This document shows positions 1-9,501 of a DNA stretch of 64,000 nucleotides, piece after piece; position 1 is the stretch's first letter, and every line of letters starts with the position of its first letter. This DNA comes from Spirosoma taeanense (GTDB taxonomy: Bacteria > Bacteroidota > Bacteroidia > Cytophagales > Spirosomataceae). The notes under the pieces are model-generated. The model was not told where the DNA came from. It did not search any database and worked only from the letters and a program-made list of their open reading frames with translations. The position numbers were made by a program, and so were the translations under genes. The stretch is taken from positions 3,819,001-3,883,000 of the forward strand of contig NZ_CP053435.1 of assembly GCF_013127955.1 (NCBI RefSeq). The letters run 5' to 3'.

Positions 1-469
1 CTCGGGCGTAATGATGTTCGCCAAGAGCGAAAAGGTGCAGCGGCTGATGCAGGAGTCCTGGAATGCCACCACCAAGCAGCGAACCTACGTAGCCCTGGTA
101 GAAGGGGTGCCGGAGCCGCCCAGGGGAACAATTACGTCGTATCTGCGGGAGAGCAAGGCCCTGATCGTGTATTCGAGCCAGAACCCCGACAACGGGCAGC
201 TGTCCGTCACCAATTACAACGTTCTGAAAGCCTCAGCCGATTACGCCCTGCTGGAACTGGAGCTGGAAACGGGTCGTAAAAACCAGATTCGGGTACACAT
301 GCAGGACCTTGGCCACCCCGTTGTGGGCGACGCAAAATACGGCGCAACTACCGACCCAATCGGGCGACTGGGACTGCACGCCGAAACGCTGTCGTTCGAG
401 CACCCTATTACCGGCGAGCTGATGCGGTTCGATGCGCCCATACCAAAGGTGTTTCTGCGGGTCTTTTAG
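1..469 (+). CDS. RluA-family pseudouridine synthase, C-terminal part (cut by window edge)
   Basis: This is the 3' end of an RNA pseudouridine synthase, which isomerises uridine in rRNA or tRNA. The reading frame is open from base 2 and begins Ser-Gly-Val, which fits the residues just after the catalytic RLDRxTSG motif of the RluA family; the catalytic Asp itself must lie upstream of the window. The C-terminal signature (NQIRVHM, then GHPVVGDAKYG) is intact near residues 100-115 of the visible part. The first ATG in the window is internal, so it is not the true start. Which of RluA, RluC or RluD this matches cannot be decided from the C-terminal half. Confidence 0.9.
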   Translation, partial: SGVMMFAKSEKVQRLMQESWNATTKQRTYVALVEGVPEPPRGTITSYLRESKALIVYSSQNPDNGQLSVTNYNVLKASADYALLELELETGRKNQIRVHMQDLGHPVVGDAKYGATTDPIGRLGLHAETLSFEHPITGELMRFDAPIPKVFLRVF

Positions 470-509
470 CGCAGGATTCTCTCCGGTTACGGGCTTTGCC
501 AATCGCTTT

Positions 510-1541
510 TTAACGGTCTATCTCATTGTTCTGCTCAGCCGCTTCATTGGTCAGATTAGTCAGGAATGATTGTGATAACGGTGTTTCGCTGTCTTTACCC
601 AAGGCACGCTGTTCACCTATACCACCTGGATCGGGCAGGAACGTGTTGAGAACGCCCATGGTCTCACCAATCAGGTTAGGGGCCAACCCCTCCAGAGCGG
701 CCCCGATCTTTGCTGTCAGGGTAATAATTCGTTCGGCCTCGCCATACCGACAGGCGTCGATAACCTCGCGGGCGCACTCGCCGGAATCGATCGTGACGAA
801 CGGCAGCGAATCGCCAATCTTGAAAACAGCGTATTCCTTTTCGTTCTGCCCTTTGTAGATGGCGTTACGTGGGCTACCCGTCCGGATCAGGCCGGGGCAG
901 ATTGTGGTTACGTAAATATCATCTTTCAGCAACTCGGCCCGAATACCTTCCGAATACCCAACGAGCGCAAACTTGCTGACGGAATACGGAATCAGATGGG
1001 GTATGGCCACCTTACCCCCGAAGGAAGCAATATTAACGATCCTTCCCGACTTCCTCATCCACATATGGGGCAACACCGCATTGATCATGTGAAAAGCCGA
1101 CCAGAAATTAGTATCCATCGCTTCGCGGAAGTCGTCTTCGGTGGCGTGTTCGTAGGGTGTTACGACGATTATACCTGCGTTGTTGATCAGCACATCCACC
1201 GGGCCAATGGCCTGCCGGGTGGCTTCAACGAACCACTCCACCTGCAGCTTATCCGTAATGTCGCAAACCTGCGTGAAAACCGTTACGCCGTACTGCTCTA
1301 ACTCCGACTTGGCGCGATCCAGTTCGTCGCCGTCGCGGGCGCAAATCGCCAGGTTGGCTCCCTCCTGAGCCAGTAGCCGGGCCATTTCGAGACCTAAACC
1401 GCGCGATCCGCCAGTGATAATAACCGTTTTGTTACGAAAGTCAGTCTTTCGCTTCTGGGCCAGAAAGGATTTGGTTGCGGCCCATGCACCCACACCGGCC
1501 AGCCCCCACAACAGGGCTTTTGTTTGAACAGAGACACTCAT
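510..1541 (-). CDS. SDR family NAD(P)-dependent oxidoreductase
   Basis: A short-chain dehydrogenase/reductase of 343 residues. The Rossmann cofactor motif TGGSRGLG is at residues 43-50, the structural NNAG at 120-123, and the catalytic set is Ser173 with Tyr186-xxx-Lys190. A hydrophobic N-terminal stretch (about residues 8-28) could be a membrane anchor, and the C-terminal extension of roughly 90 residues makes it longer than the usual 250-residue classical SDR. It resembles membrane-linked SDRs often annotated as short-chain dehydrogenases of unknown substrate. It converges with the pseudouridine synthase gene and appears to be a single-gene unit. The substrate cannot be inferred. Confidence 0.9.
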   Translation of the reverse strand: MSVSVQTKALLWGLAGVGAWAATKSFLAQKRKTDFRNKTVIITGGSRGLGLEMARLLAQEGANLAICARDGDELDRAKSELEQYGVTVFTQVCDITDKLQVEWFVEATRQAIGPVDVLINNAGIIVVTPYEHATEDDFREAMDTNFWSAFHMINAVLPHMWMRKSGRIVNIASFGGKVAIPHLIPYSVSKFALVGYSEGIRAELLKDDIYVTTICPGLIRTGSPRNAIYKGQNEKEYAVFKIGDSLPFVTIDSGECAREVIDACRYGEAERIITLTAKIGAALEGLAPNLIGETMGVLNTFLPDPGGIGEQRALGKDSETPLSQSFLTNLTNEAAEQNNEIDR

Positions 1542-1679
1542 GGCTTTTTTGCTTCGTTGCTGTATGTTTAACGAGCTGGTAGCCGGAAGGTTACGACTCT
1601 GAGTGAATGGAGCGTTCCTGAAAGCTACACTGCCCTGATTATTTGTCTCTGCTTATAGTCCATATTACGCATTCGGAGG

Positions 1680-1943
1680 TTAACGGTTCAGAATAACCAG
1701 ATTGGCGGGCGGTTGCCAGGCCCCATTTGACCAGGTAAACTCAAACGACTCGGGCCCGATGCTCCACAGAACCCATTTACCGGCGTTGATGGTCTGGCTG
1801 GTATTCTGTCGGTACTGCCGGGCGGTGATGTTTACCGACTGAGCCTTCTGATTATCTGTACCCGCTTTGGGTAAACTGTTACAGGCCGTTTCATACGCTT
1901 CCTGCGTCACGATGTATTCAATCTGGGGGTCCTGGCGAGCCAT
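1680..1943 (-). CDS. Small hypothetical protein (87 aa)
   Basis: I do not recognise this protein. It starts at an ATG and has a balanced soluble composition, with no signal peptide or membrane segment. The C-terminal half is rich in tryptophan and aromatic residues (WVLWS, FEFTW, WQPP), which suggests a small folded domain. It stands alone between the dehydrogenase gene and a divergent small lipoprotein gene. It is probably real because its composition looks protein-like, but no function can be given. Confidence 0.55.
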   Translation of the reverse strand: MARQDPQIEYIVTQEAYETACNSLPKAGTDNQKAQSVNITARQYRQNTSQTINAGKWVLWSIGPESFEFTWSNGAWQPPANLVILNR

Positions 1944-2149
1944 TTTTATTCGGGTGATTTACCTACTAACACACGATATGCCGGAGTGTTCTTCCGGGCA
2001 CTGCATAAACCCCAAAGGCCTATCTCATCGTTGTCCGGGAACCTACCCAAATTTTATTTCTTCTGTATAAAGCAACCACGGGTTACCTTTCTGATTATTA
2101 AGCATTTAGGGTAGTCAGTTTCCTGATTAAACGCAAAATTTATACAACT

Positions 2150-2377
2150 ATGAAGACTTCAGTTAAATCATTCCTTTTTGCTTTATCGGTTGTGGCGCTG
2201 ACCACAGCCTGCTCATCGAACAAAACCACGGAGACCTCCTCGGCAACGACGGCGGTTAGTGATTCATCGGCAACGATGTCTACTGATTCCGCAACGATGA
2301 CTACCGATTCGGCTTCGGCCACATCGCCTATGTCGACCACGCCCGCTTCGACCACACCCGGCAGCCTGACAAACTAG
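2150..2377 (+). CDS. Small Ser/Thr-rich lipoprotein (75 aa)
   Basis: A short exported lipoprotein. The N-terminus is a typical signal peptide with the lipobox LTTAC, giving lipidated Cys21. The rest is low-complexity Ser/Thr/Ala with imperfect repeats of a TDSATM-like unit and no predicted fold. Such proteins are common in Bacteroidota, and this one may act as an envelope spacer; that role is a guess. A hairpin terminator follows 26 bp downstream, so it is probably monocistronic. Confidence 0.7.
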   Translation: MKTSVKSFLFALSVVALTTACSSNKTTETSSATTAVSDSSATMSTDSATMTTDSASATSPMSTTPASTTPGSLTN

Positions 2378-2403
2378 GCAGCCACCCGTTGACCATACAT
2401 GCT

Positions 2404-2428
2404 AAAGGCTCCCGAACCAGGAGCCTTT
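2404..2428 (+). terminator. Hairpin terminator after the Ser/Thr-rich lipoprotein gene
   Basis: A perfect 9-bp stem (AAAGGCTCC at 2404-2412 with GGAGCCTTT at 2420-2428) closes a 7-base loop and is followed by ACGTTTTAT. This is the form of an intrinsic terminator, placed 26 bp after the stop codon. Confidence 0.75.
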
Positions 2429-2646
2429 ACGTTTTATACGTTCTGCCTCAGCCACAATCGGCCTCTTGTGAGCCTCACCTTCCTGAGCCATTGATGCCGA
2501 ACATGGCCTTCCGGTTCAGGCTATCTGAGAAAAAGCTAGCACTCCCCTGCCCAGGCGATACTCAAGTATTTAACCAGAGTCCGATAACTAAATAGGTTAT
2601 CCAGGGTTAATTATGGACTATCGGTAATAATTTCAACACTTGGGAT

Positions 2647-2901
2647 ATGGGTACTTATAAACTAAAGCTGCCGCCCAGCGACTACCCCGCTGAACATGGC
2701 AGCCAGCATAAGCATGTATTTGCACAACCGGCCGTCACCCTGCTGCGGAATGCGGTCGAACAGGCCGTTTACGGTAACATTGAAACCGACAAATCGAATG
2801 ACCCCAAGCGGGAGGAGACCATTAGTGCGTTAGCTACGCTCGGGCAGATGGGTGAGTTAACGGAAATGGATCTTGATGAGGCCAAAAAAGGTTATCTCTG
2901 A
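2647..2901 (+). CDS. Small hypothetical protein (84 aa)
   Basis: A soluble, charged protein of 84 residues with no signal peptide. The C-terminal half is acidic and helical (residues 45-84, ending in a Glu/Asp-rich segment before KKGYL). I do not recognise a family. It lies alone and is followed by a hairpin at 2944-2970. Codon use looks like that of the surrounding genes, which supports it being real. Confidence 0.5.
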   Translation: MGTYKLKLPPSDYPAEHGSQHKHVFAQPAVTLLRNAVEQAVYGNIETDKSNDPKREETISALATLGQMGELTEMDLDEAKKGYL

Positions 2902-3311
2902 CGTCGTACGGAGCCCCTTTTTCGCTACCAATTCTGAAACCAGGAGCCAACGGGTACTGCCTGTTGGCTCTAATAAGGACTGCATGTCACCCGCCCGGCC
3001 ATAGGCCCATTAACTTACCCCGGCCAAAAGTTACCGATTACATATCGCCGGACTATTCAGTAGCTGCTCATACACCAATCTGCCGACACCAGCGCCAACG
3101 TATATATAGCCGGTAACTAGGCCGGTCAATCCTTTTTTGGCTCTTTGTCTGGCCAGACCCTGTTTTTGACTTAGCCTAACCAGCTAACCGGGCAATTTTA
3201 CCTTCTGTGGAAAAGAATAACCGTTAAAAAGGAAATCCTAAAAAAAGTTATATATCCTGTCTTTATGTAAGTAGAATAGAGGTGATACAACCATCTAGGT
3301 CGGTTAATTTC
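2902..3311. other. Intergenic stretch with one hairpin
   Basis: About 410 bases without a convincing gene. An inverted repeat (GAGCCAAC at 2944-2951 with GTTGGCTC at 2963-2970, extendable inward by three pairs) sits just after the preceding gene and may end its transcript, although no strong T-run follows. The remainder becomes AT-rich towards 3200-3300 and may hold the promoter of the next small gene, but I see no clear TAnnTTTG element. Confidence 0.5.
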
Positions 3312-3521
3312 ATGAGTACATATTTTATTATAATCTCTGTTACCGGCTATCTGGTTTTATGCACACATTTCCTGAATTTATTTTTCAAGAGTTCATTTAC
3401 TATCCGGCAGCGACTCTTCAATCTGCTTGCGGCTCTACTCTGCCTGACCGTGGCCGCCATTCTCCTGATCGGATTACTGCTATATGACGCCGAAAAGCTA
3501 CCGGAGCCAAAAGCCAAATAA
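3312..3521 (+). CDS. Small membrane protein with two helices (69 aa)
   Basis: A small integral membrane protein. It contains two hydrophobic helices, at about residues 4-25 and 37-58, joined by a short basic loop (IRQR), and a charged C-terminal tail ending PEPKAK. I chose the ATG at 3312 over the in-frame ATG at 3282 because the extra ten residues are polar and precede the natural start of the first helix. No family is recognised. Confidence 0.5.
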   Translation: MSTYFIIISVTGYLVLCTHFLNLFFKSSFTIRQRLFNLLAALLCLTVAAILLIGLLLYDAEKLPEPKAK

Positions 3522-3631
3522 CCCTCCATCAGACATTTAAGCAGTTTATGTAGCAGTGCTATTGTGCTGCTATTCAGTAGTTTCTACACAAGTAGTCCAC
3601 AAACAACTGCCCCACAAAGCTTAATCATCAT

Positions 3632-4028
3632 TTATGAAACAACAGCCTTATCATAAGCAGATAGTGCTTTGATCAACGCGTCGCTATGTAAGAAGCTATC
3701 GTTGATACTATTTATTTCGTGCCGTTGCTCAGCTCGATTTTCATCAAATACAGTGATTGCTTTCTTACTGCCATTCAGATGCAATCGACAGATAGGCTTG
3801 CGGTTATTGTCATCTAGTAATATGGCAAAGTACCTACCTTCTCAGCTTTCTTGGTGCCAATGTCGCTGATAAATCTGGAACAACTTCTAATGGATTGAAT
3901 ACGTCGTAACCAAGGGTTTGCAGAAATGGTAAGATAAGTGCGGTCTTGGTTGCTTCTTCGGTCTGGATAGAATCTTTCAAACGAGCAACCCGGTCGCCGA
4001 GTTGTCTAATCTGGTCTTTAAAATCCAT
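3632..4028 (-). pseudogene. Remnant of a restriction-endonuclease-like (HsdR_N-type) gene with internal deletion
   Basis: This is a broken gene. The first 52 or so codons (from ATG at 4028) encode an N-terminus like that of stand-alone HsdR N-terminal nuclease proteins (MDFKDQIRQLG, then TEEATKTALILPF and GYDVFNPLEVVP). One base then appears missing near 3874, and the next frame continues with FISDIGTKKAEKV as expected in the family. At about 3831-3837 the sequence jumps, again out of frame, to a segment reading YFAILLDDNNRKPICRLHLN and on to a stop at 3632, which resembles the C-terminal end of the same proteins. The nuclease core, roughly 200 or more codons in intact homologues, is absent. 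The family assignment is from memory of these sequences. Confidence 0.75.
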
Positions 4029-4062
4029 ATTGGTAAAGGTTTAAGTGTGTTAATGTCCATTT

Positions 4063-5004
4063 CTACTGGACTAGAGCGAGTCTATTACTACCAGCGCCAC
4101 AATCCATACGATAAGTGCGGCCTTTTATCTCAACTGTCTTATCACAAGGACAGCAAGATGTTGAGTTCTTTTCTCTAACCTCATGTCTGCGACCTACATT
4201 ATCTGTAGCAGTGTAATAACGTGTGCAGATATCACAACCTTCGCTACCTTCTATGATGGTAAGGTCACCATTAATTTTCGCCTGAGGTCTTCTAATAGGA
4301 GGATTAGCAACAGGCCTTGGCCGATTGACAGGTGGTGAAGCCGGTTTAGGTATCACATTAACAACCTCTTTAGGTCCAGGTTTTATCGTTGGTGGATTAA
4401 CCAATAAAGTGAAGTTTGCTTTATCGTTTTCACATAGTACAGAAATAATCTTCTTTCTAACTTCATCGATCGAAGTATAAACTTTATGCGTTTTTTTATT
4501 CAGAACGTAATTATCCAACCCACCCTCACTAAAAACTATAATCGAGTCATTTATAGCTTTTGTTGAAATATACTCGGAAATTAGGTTACCTGCGTCTACT
4601 CCTGTTGCTGCCTTAACAGAAAACGCTTTAGGCACTTCTATTTCATCGAAATTCTTCTGTATAAGCCTACCTATAACTTTAGGATTACTTACATCTTTAG
4701 AACCTCCTTTTTCAATAGTTGTCTTTAACACAAACTCTTTTTTTTGATCTATACGCGCTAGAATAGGATCAAGGATAAAAACTCGGTTACAATCTTTACT
4801 CTCAGAAGTTACTACTGCACATAACTCCCGTATACTCTCAGGAAGCCTTCTTTCATCGTCATCATACTCAATAGCAAGTGAATCTACAAGAGCAATTTTT
4901 AATGCACTTCTGTCAGGTGCCTGTAATGGATCTCCTTTATCACAAGTAGATGACATTAGAGCAACCATAGTAATTAATAAATAGGTAATCTTGTTAGCTT
5001 TCAT
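4063..5004 (-). CDS. Exported cysteine-containing lipoprotein, unknown function (313 aa)
   Basis: The last gene of the eight-gene envelope operon. The N-terminus is a signal peptide ending near Cys21, preceded by a weak lipobox (MSSTC), so lipidation is likely but not certain. A globular region (about residues 30-205) is followed by a proline-rich linker (about 206-245) and a C-terminal cysteine cluster (GCDIC, then SCCPC, then DCG) that could bind metal or form disulfides. It lies 10 bp downstream of the membrane protein gene on the same strand. AT content is much higher than in flanking housekeeping genes. No family is recognised. Confidence 0.7.
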   Translation of the reverse strand: MKANKITYLLITMVALMSSTCDKGDPLQAPDRSALKIALVDSLAIEYDDDERRLPESIRELCAVVTSESKDCNRVFILDPILARIDQKKEFVLKTTIEKGGSKDVSNPKVIGRLIQKNFDEIEVPKAFSVKAATGVDAGNLISEYISTKAINDSIIVFSEGGLDNYVLNKKTHKVYTSIDEVRKKIISVLCENDKANFTLLVNPPTIKPGPKEVVNVIPKPASPPVNRPRPVANPPIRRPQAKINGDLTIIEGSEGCDICTRYYTATDNVGRRHEVREKNSTSCCPCDKTVEIKGRTYRMDCGAGSNRLALVQ

Positions 5005-5014
5005 ATCGTGTGAA

Positions 5015-5878
5015 TTAATTTATTTGGAGTATTTCCATCTGCCGTTGCAAGCCCCTTCTAGCAATAATTCCCTGTACATCAAAAGGTTGCCTTACAATTA
5101 AGCTGGCTAATTCTTTATCTGTTATTATACCACATGTTTCAAGAAATAACCTATCATCATCTGATTTGAATATATGGTGATTTCCTGACGAGTCTGGTTT
5201 AGCGTCAATTGTTGTTCCCTCAGAAAAGAGAGGCTGTATAATTTTTCCAGTTTTATCCTTGTAAGCTATACCTCCAGATGAAACATAGCTGCTATATTCT
5301 GACTGAATTTTGTAATTAAATCGAGAAGTATATAAGAAATAGCCTGTGTATGCAATGTGAAGTATCGCGCCAAGTAAGTAGCAAACTAATACTGCGCCTG
5401 CAATAGCATCCGGAGTCATGTATGCATCGTAAAAGAAGTAGAATTTTAAAATTCCTGATGCCAGTATTAAAATATAAAAGGTATAAGTATAAAAAGTATA
5501 ACGGCTAATTCTTCGTTTCAAGTCTTCTTTCATAACTTCCCTATCAGCATTTACTAATTCATTTTTGCATTTACAAATCTTATCATGCCATATATGTGAA
5601 ACAACAGCTAAGAAAATATCAATAAAAATAGCAGCTGCAATAGCTTGCCATAAAACACCTTCTTCTATCCCATAGATAGTTGGTATAATCTCCAACAGAA
5701 GTATTGCGAAAAAAGCAACCATCTGAGTTGGGTAACCCACAGTTTCAAACAAACCTGGTAAGGCGACTCCCCCGAACGTACGTTTACTTTTCTTTGTGTA
5801 CAACCAAAAATTTTTTGTTTCTTTCGACGGCACAAAATCTTGCCCAGGTGGAAAATCAAATTGCTTGAAGCTTAGCAT
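5015..5878 (-). CDS. Four-helix membrane protein of unknown function (287 aa)
   Basis: An integral membrane protein. Hydrophobic helices are visible at about residues 49-70, 76-97, 127-149 and 158-183, with a basic loop between helices 2 and 3 containing a CKC motif. There is a soluble N-terminal segment of about 45 residues and a soluble C-terminal domain of about 100 residues. No signal peptide is present, so it is probably an inner-membrane protein with both ends cytoplasmic. It sits 49 bp after the large secreted protein gene and 10 bp before the last lipoprotein gene of the operon. The family is not recognised. Confidence 0.7.
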   Translation of the reverse strand: MLSFKQFDFPPGQDFVPSKETKNFWLYTKKSKRTFGGVALPGLFETVGYPTQMVAFFAILLLEIIPTIYGIEEGVLWQAIAAAIFIDIFLAVVSHIWHDKICKCKNELVNADREVMKEDLKRRISRYTFYTYTFYILILASGILKFYFFYDAYMTPDAIAGAVLVCYLLGAILHIAYTGYFLYTSRFNYKIQSEYSSYVSSGGIAYKDKTGKIIQPLFSEGTTIDAKPDSSGNHHIFKSDDDRLFLETCGIITDKELASLIVRQPFDVQGIIARRGLQRQMEILQIN

Positions 5879-5927
5879 AGTAATATTGAAATTTATAGTG
5901 GTGATGTGTTTAAGGCTAATAAAAAAA

Positions 5928-8900
5928 TTACTCTTTCACGATTTTTTGTGCCACAACACCGTTTTTGGGTGTTGATAATCGCAGGTAGTACGTGCCATCC
6001 GGTTGGTTTCCAATTCGCAATAACTCGGTCTGCGGTTGTCCTGTAGCCTGCCGTGTAATCTGTCGGATTACTTTGCCCTCGGCGTTGATAAGTTGCAAGT
6101 CAACCGTTTGTCTGGTCGGAGCGCTCCAGTCTACAGATATGTCGCCGGTTGTAGGATTTGGATAAACGTTAAGCCGAGAAGGCTCTTCTAAGGGCTCTAC
6201 AGCTAAAGGAGTTCTAACAATTAAGGTGTAATTGTTTAATATGTTGCCTACGCCACAAGCACTTCTAAGATTTGTGATTGAATAGCTACCCGAAGTTCTA
6301 GGGTGTATCCACTCAACATACAGTGAATCTGACGTATTGATAAGTTTACCGTTCCAGTTATTAAAGGTCCAGGGTCCGTCTCCAGTAAGCCGTACTCGAA
6401 TGGCCGTACTATCACCAGGATTTACATCTCCATCACCTGTAAGCCTAGCAGATGCTTTTGCCGCTACACGAACCTCCAGTGAACTATTAGCACTTTCACA
6501 TTTATACTCATCAGTTTGAGTGACGTAATACGTACTCACGCCAGCCCGTTCCGTATTAGCTACTACCTGTACAAAAGGACTTCCACTATGATCTGCATTG
6601 GTATACCAAGTTAATTGTCCTTCCGCTATTGCCGTCAGGGGAGTATTACCCTGACCAATGCAGAAAGTAACCGGAGAAATTACTTTTGGTGCATCTGGCG
6701 TTTTTCGGACAATTAAAGTAATTGAAGATGGTGTGCTGGTGCAACTTCCTGCCTTTTGAGTTACTGAATAAACAAAGGTGCCAGGCTGGGTTGTAACTGG
6801 TGTAGGGGCAATTTCACTGTTGCCGTTTATACCAGGGCCTTGCCATAATAACCCGCTACCAGGTGAAGCGGTGAGAGCGCCAACTTTTGCAAACTGGCAC
6901 ACTACTTGGTTTGATGTAACAAGTGGTGCTGACGGAGGAGCAACTATAGATACGGATACAGGTTGCCGCAAGCTCTCACAATTGTTATTATCAGTTTGGG
7001 TAACATAAAAGGTTAGCACATTAGCTATATCTGTGAAGAATGCAGGCGATACCGTAGAGCCTGTACCACCTATTTGAGTGCTATACCATTTCAAATTTGA
7101 GCCACTAGCTGTCAGCGAACGAGGAACATCACCAACGCAGTAACGCACTGAGCCGGCAACGGGAAGAGCAGGGGCAGGTTGCACAACCTGAGTAATGGTA
7201 GCTCGCGGACTTTCACAATTATTAACTGTCTGACTTACTGAATAGGAAAGTATCCCCGATAGAGCGGTATTGGGCACCGGGGAGCCCGCTAATCTACCCG
7301 ATTGGGTGTACCACGTTAAATTAGAGCCGGTTGCCGTTAAGGCAGTAGCCACTGCGAATTGACATACTGGACTGGGCGTCTGTACAGTTGGCGCGAACGG
7401 AATTGGGTGAATTATGGCCTTAACAGTAGCACGAGGACTTTCGCAGCCATTAACAGTTTGGGATACATAAGCAATCTGTTCTCCAGCAATTTGACTATTA
7501 ATTACCGGAGGCTGCGAAGAACCCAGGCCACCTGTAGCTGTCGTATACCAAAGTGCGTTTGGCGTTGAAGTAGAAAACTGTCCTTGCGTACCCTGACAAA
7601 CTGAAAGACTGCTTACAACTGGTGCCGATGGAAGTGCTTTTTGCGTTACGTTTATTGCGCTTAAAGCACTCTCACAGTTATTAATTGTCTGACTGACATA
7701 GTATAAACTTGAGCGATTATTAGGTGGTGTTGGCGCACTGGCTAACGGTTTCCCTATACCTTCAATGTACCATTTTAAGTTCACACCAGTTGCGCTTAAT
7801 GGACCAGTTGTTGAACCTGAGCAGAAGGAGATGTCGAGTACTTTGGGTGCGTCGGGACGGCTGATGATTAACGGACTAGGTATCGAGTTAACGGAGTTGC
7901 TGTAGTCTATCGACCCAGGAATAGTGGATTCCTGCAACGTAACTCTTAGTTTGTAGCCAGTACCCACCTCCTGCATTTGAGGAATTGTTGCACCTATTGG
8001 ACTCGTTCCAGCACTAACACCAATTATCTGAGCATTCTGGAAATTTCCATTTCTATCAGAAAGTTGTAATTGAGAGACGGAACCAGCAGGTAATGGCCCA
8101 CTAACTGTAAAAGGAACATTAATAACAGAACCTGGACAATAGGTACCGGATAATGTACCCGTTGTGATTGTTAATTGATTAATTGTAATTTGAGCCGCCC
8201 CATTAATAATTGCGCTTGTTCCACAATTACTATCTCTAAAACCCAGTATAAAAGCTTTATCATAAGTAGTTGAAGAGAAAAAGGTTGGTCTGATTGTAAT
8301 CGGGCTTAATGATGAAGTAACAGTCCGTATATAGTTCGGCGAATAAGCAGTATTATAATCCGTGTACGTAAATGACCAGGGTGGTGTACCAGTAAGTGCG
8401 ACCACGACAGGCGCTGTCGTTCCGGCTGTAATCGTGGAACTACCCGATAAAGACATTGTAGCCAATGCTAATACATTAATGGTATCTGTCTGGCTTTCTA
8501 CATTTGTTGCTGTGCTAGCAATTCGAAACCGATAAGCTCCACTAGTGAGCGTTGAAGGTAAGGTTGCACTGATGGGAGAGGTGGAGCTTGTTCCGGGCAA
8601 ATCCTGTAGTGTAGTACCATTGGGATTCACTAACTGCACTTTAAAAACATTACCGGCAGGAAACGTACCAGTTGTTGAAAACGGAAAAACGACAGTAGAG
8701 CCCGCACAGTACTTGCCAGTATTTATGTTGCCTGCTGTAATAGTAGGATTGTTCGCTTTAACGGTGAACAGGCTACTCGCGCTTCCCAAAATATTCGTGA
8801 TCAGACCTTGCGTTATTACGCGAACTCGATATGAGCCAGGGCTAATAGTACTGGGAAGGGTTGCTTTAATATAACGGGTTCCTCCATAACTAGACCCCTT

Positions 8901-9470
8901 CTGCTCACGCCCACTATACTGATCGCTGGAATTGAGCAGGTCTGTTACAAAAGCGCCACTCGCACTCAGTAGCTGAACCTTAAAGCTGTTAATGGCCAGA
9001 TCTACAGGAAACGTACCGGCTCCGGTTCTATAGGAAACTGTAATCTCAGAACTAGGCGGCACATCAGTAGCTACAATGGCACTAATGGTAGTAATACTTA
9101 ATGGCTTGACTGTTATAACAACAGAACCATAAACCGTTCCTGAGAAATTTTTGATTTTTGACTCATCAATAACAGTACTTTCAATAGGACGAATGAAAAA
9201 GAACCCGTCCTTGTCAACTGTAATTGTCTTATTCTCACCAGGCGAATCTATTTGAAACGAACGCGTACCAGTTCCCCCAAATTTTGCGAATATAGGAGCA
9301 TCGCCAAATTGATTTCCTGCCTGAAAGACGTTTCCGTCAAATGCCAGGTCAGGACTGTCATTGGGATCGCCATAGTAGAGCGTCAAAGTTGTTTGTGCAC
9401 TTGTGATAACCGAACAATTCAGCACAAGTAGTACAATCAGCCAGTATCGATTTGTAAAAATGTTGGTCAT
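5928..9470 (-). CDS. Large Ig-like repeat protein with T9SS type A sorting domain (1180 aa)
   Basis: A cell-surface or secreted protein. A signal peptide (cleavage after about residue 25, ITSAQ) directs it to the periplasm. The last 80 or so residues are a T9SS type A C-terminal domain, with the LNVYPNPTTGDI start, a central GKVI motif and the YYLRLST / AQKIVKE end, so it should cross the outer membrane through type IX secretion and be anchored or released after cleavage. The N-terminal half has several beta-rich segments resembling each other (GTFPAGNVF, GPLPAGSVS). From about residue 540 to 1010 there are six Ig-like repeats, each with a WY or W core, a YVSQT-like strand and a NNCES-like end, each carrying conserved cysteines. 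It is likely an adhesin or surface scaffold. Confidence 0.85.
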   Translation of the reverse strand: MTNIFTNRYWLIVLLVLNCSVITSAQTTLTLYYGDPNDSPDLAFDGNVFQAGNQFGDAPIFAKFGGTGTRSFQIDSPGENKTITVDKDGFFFIRPIESTVIDESKIKNFSGTVYGSVVITVKPLSITTISAIVATDVPPSSEITVSYRTGAGTFPVDLAINSFKVQLLSASGAFVTDLLNSSDQYSGREQKGSSYGGTRYIKATLPSTISPGSYRVRVITQGLITNILGSASSLFTVKANNPTITAGNINTGKYCAGSTVVFPFSTTGTFPAGNVFKVQLVNPNGTTLQDLPGTSSTSPISATLPSTLTSGAYRFRIASTATNVESQTDTINVLALATMSLSGSSTITAGTTAPVVVALTGTPPWSFTYTDYNTAYSPNYIRTVTSSLSPITIRPTFFSSTTYDKAFILGFRDSNCGTSAIINGAAQITINQLTITTGTLSGTYCPGSVINVPFTVSGPLPAGSVSQLQLSDRNGNFQNAQIIGVSAGTSPIGATIPQMQEVGTGYKLRVTLQESTIPGSIDYSNSVNSIPSPLIISRPDAPKVLDISFCSGSTTGPLSATGVNLKWYIEGIGKPLASAPTPPNNRSSLYYVSQTINNCESALSAINVTQKALPSAPVVSSLSVCQGTQGQFSTSTPNALWYTTATGGLGSSQPPVINSQIAGEQIAYVSQTVNGCESPRATVKAIIHPIPFAPTVQTPSPVCQFAVATALTATGSNLTWYTQSGRLAGSPVPNTALSGILSYSVSQTVNNCESPRATITQVVQPAPALPVAGSVRYCVGDVPRSLTASGSNLKWYSTQIGGTGSTVSPAFFTDIANVLTFYVTQTDNNNCESLRQPVSVSIVAPPSAPLVTSNQVVCQFAKVGALTASPGSGLLWQGPGINGNSEIAPTPVTTQPGTFVYSVTQKAGSCTSTPSSITLIVRKTPDAPKVISPVTFCIGQGNTPLTAIAEGQLTWYTNADHSGSPFVQVVANTERAGVSTYYVTQTDEYKCESANSSLEVRVAAKASARLTGDGDVNPGDSTAIRVRLTGDGPWTFNNWNGKLINTSDSLYVEWIHPRTSGSYSITNLRSACGVGNILNNYTLIVRTPLAVEPLEEPSRLNVYPNPTTGDISVDWSAPTRQTVDLQLINAEGKVIRQITRQATGQPQTELLRIGNQPDGTYYLRLSTPKNGVVAQKIVKE

Positions 9471-9501
9471 GTAAAAAGCTTTATCACTGGATTATCACCT
9501 A

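Noticed and set aside
2389..2595. 68-residue plus-strand frame after the Ser/Thr-rich lipoprotein
   Set aside because: It begins in front of and runs through the hairpin terminator, and its composition is not protein-like.
3669..3869. 66-residue plus-strand frame near 3.7 kb
   Set aside because: It is antisense to the restriction-like pseudogene, whose minus-strand frames match a known protein pattern.
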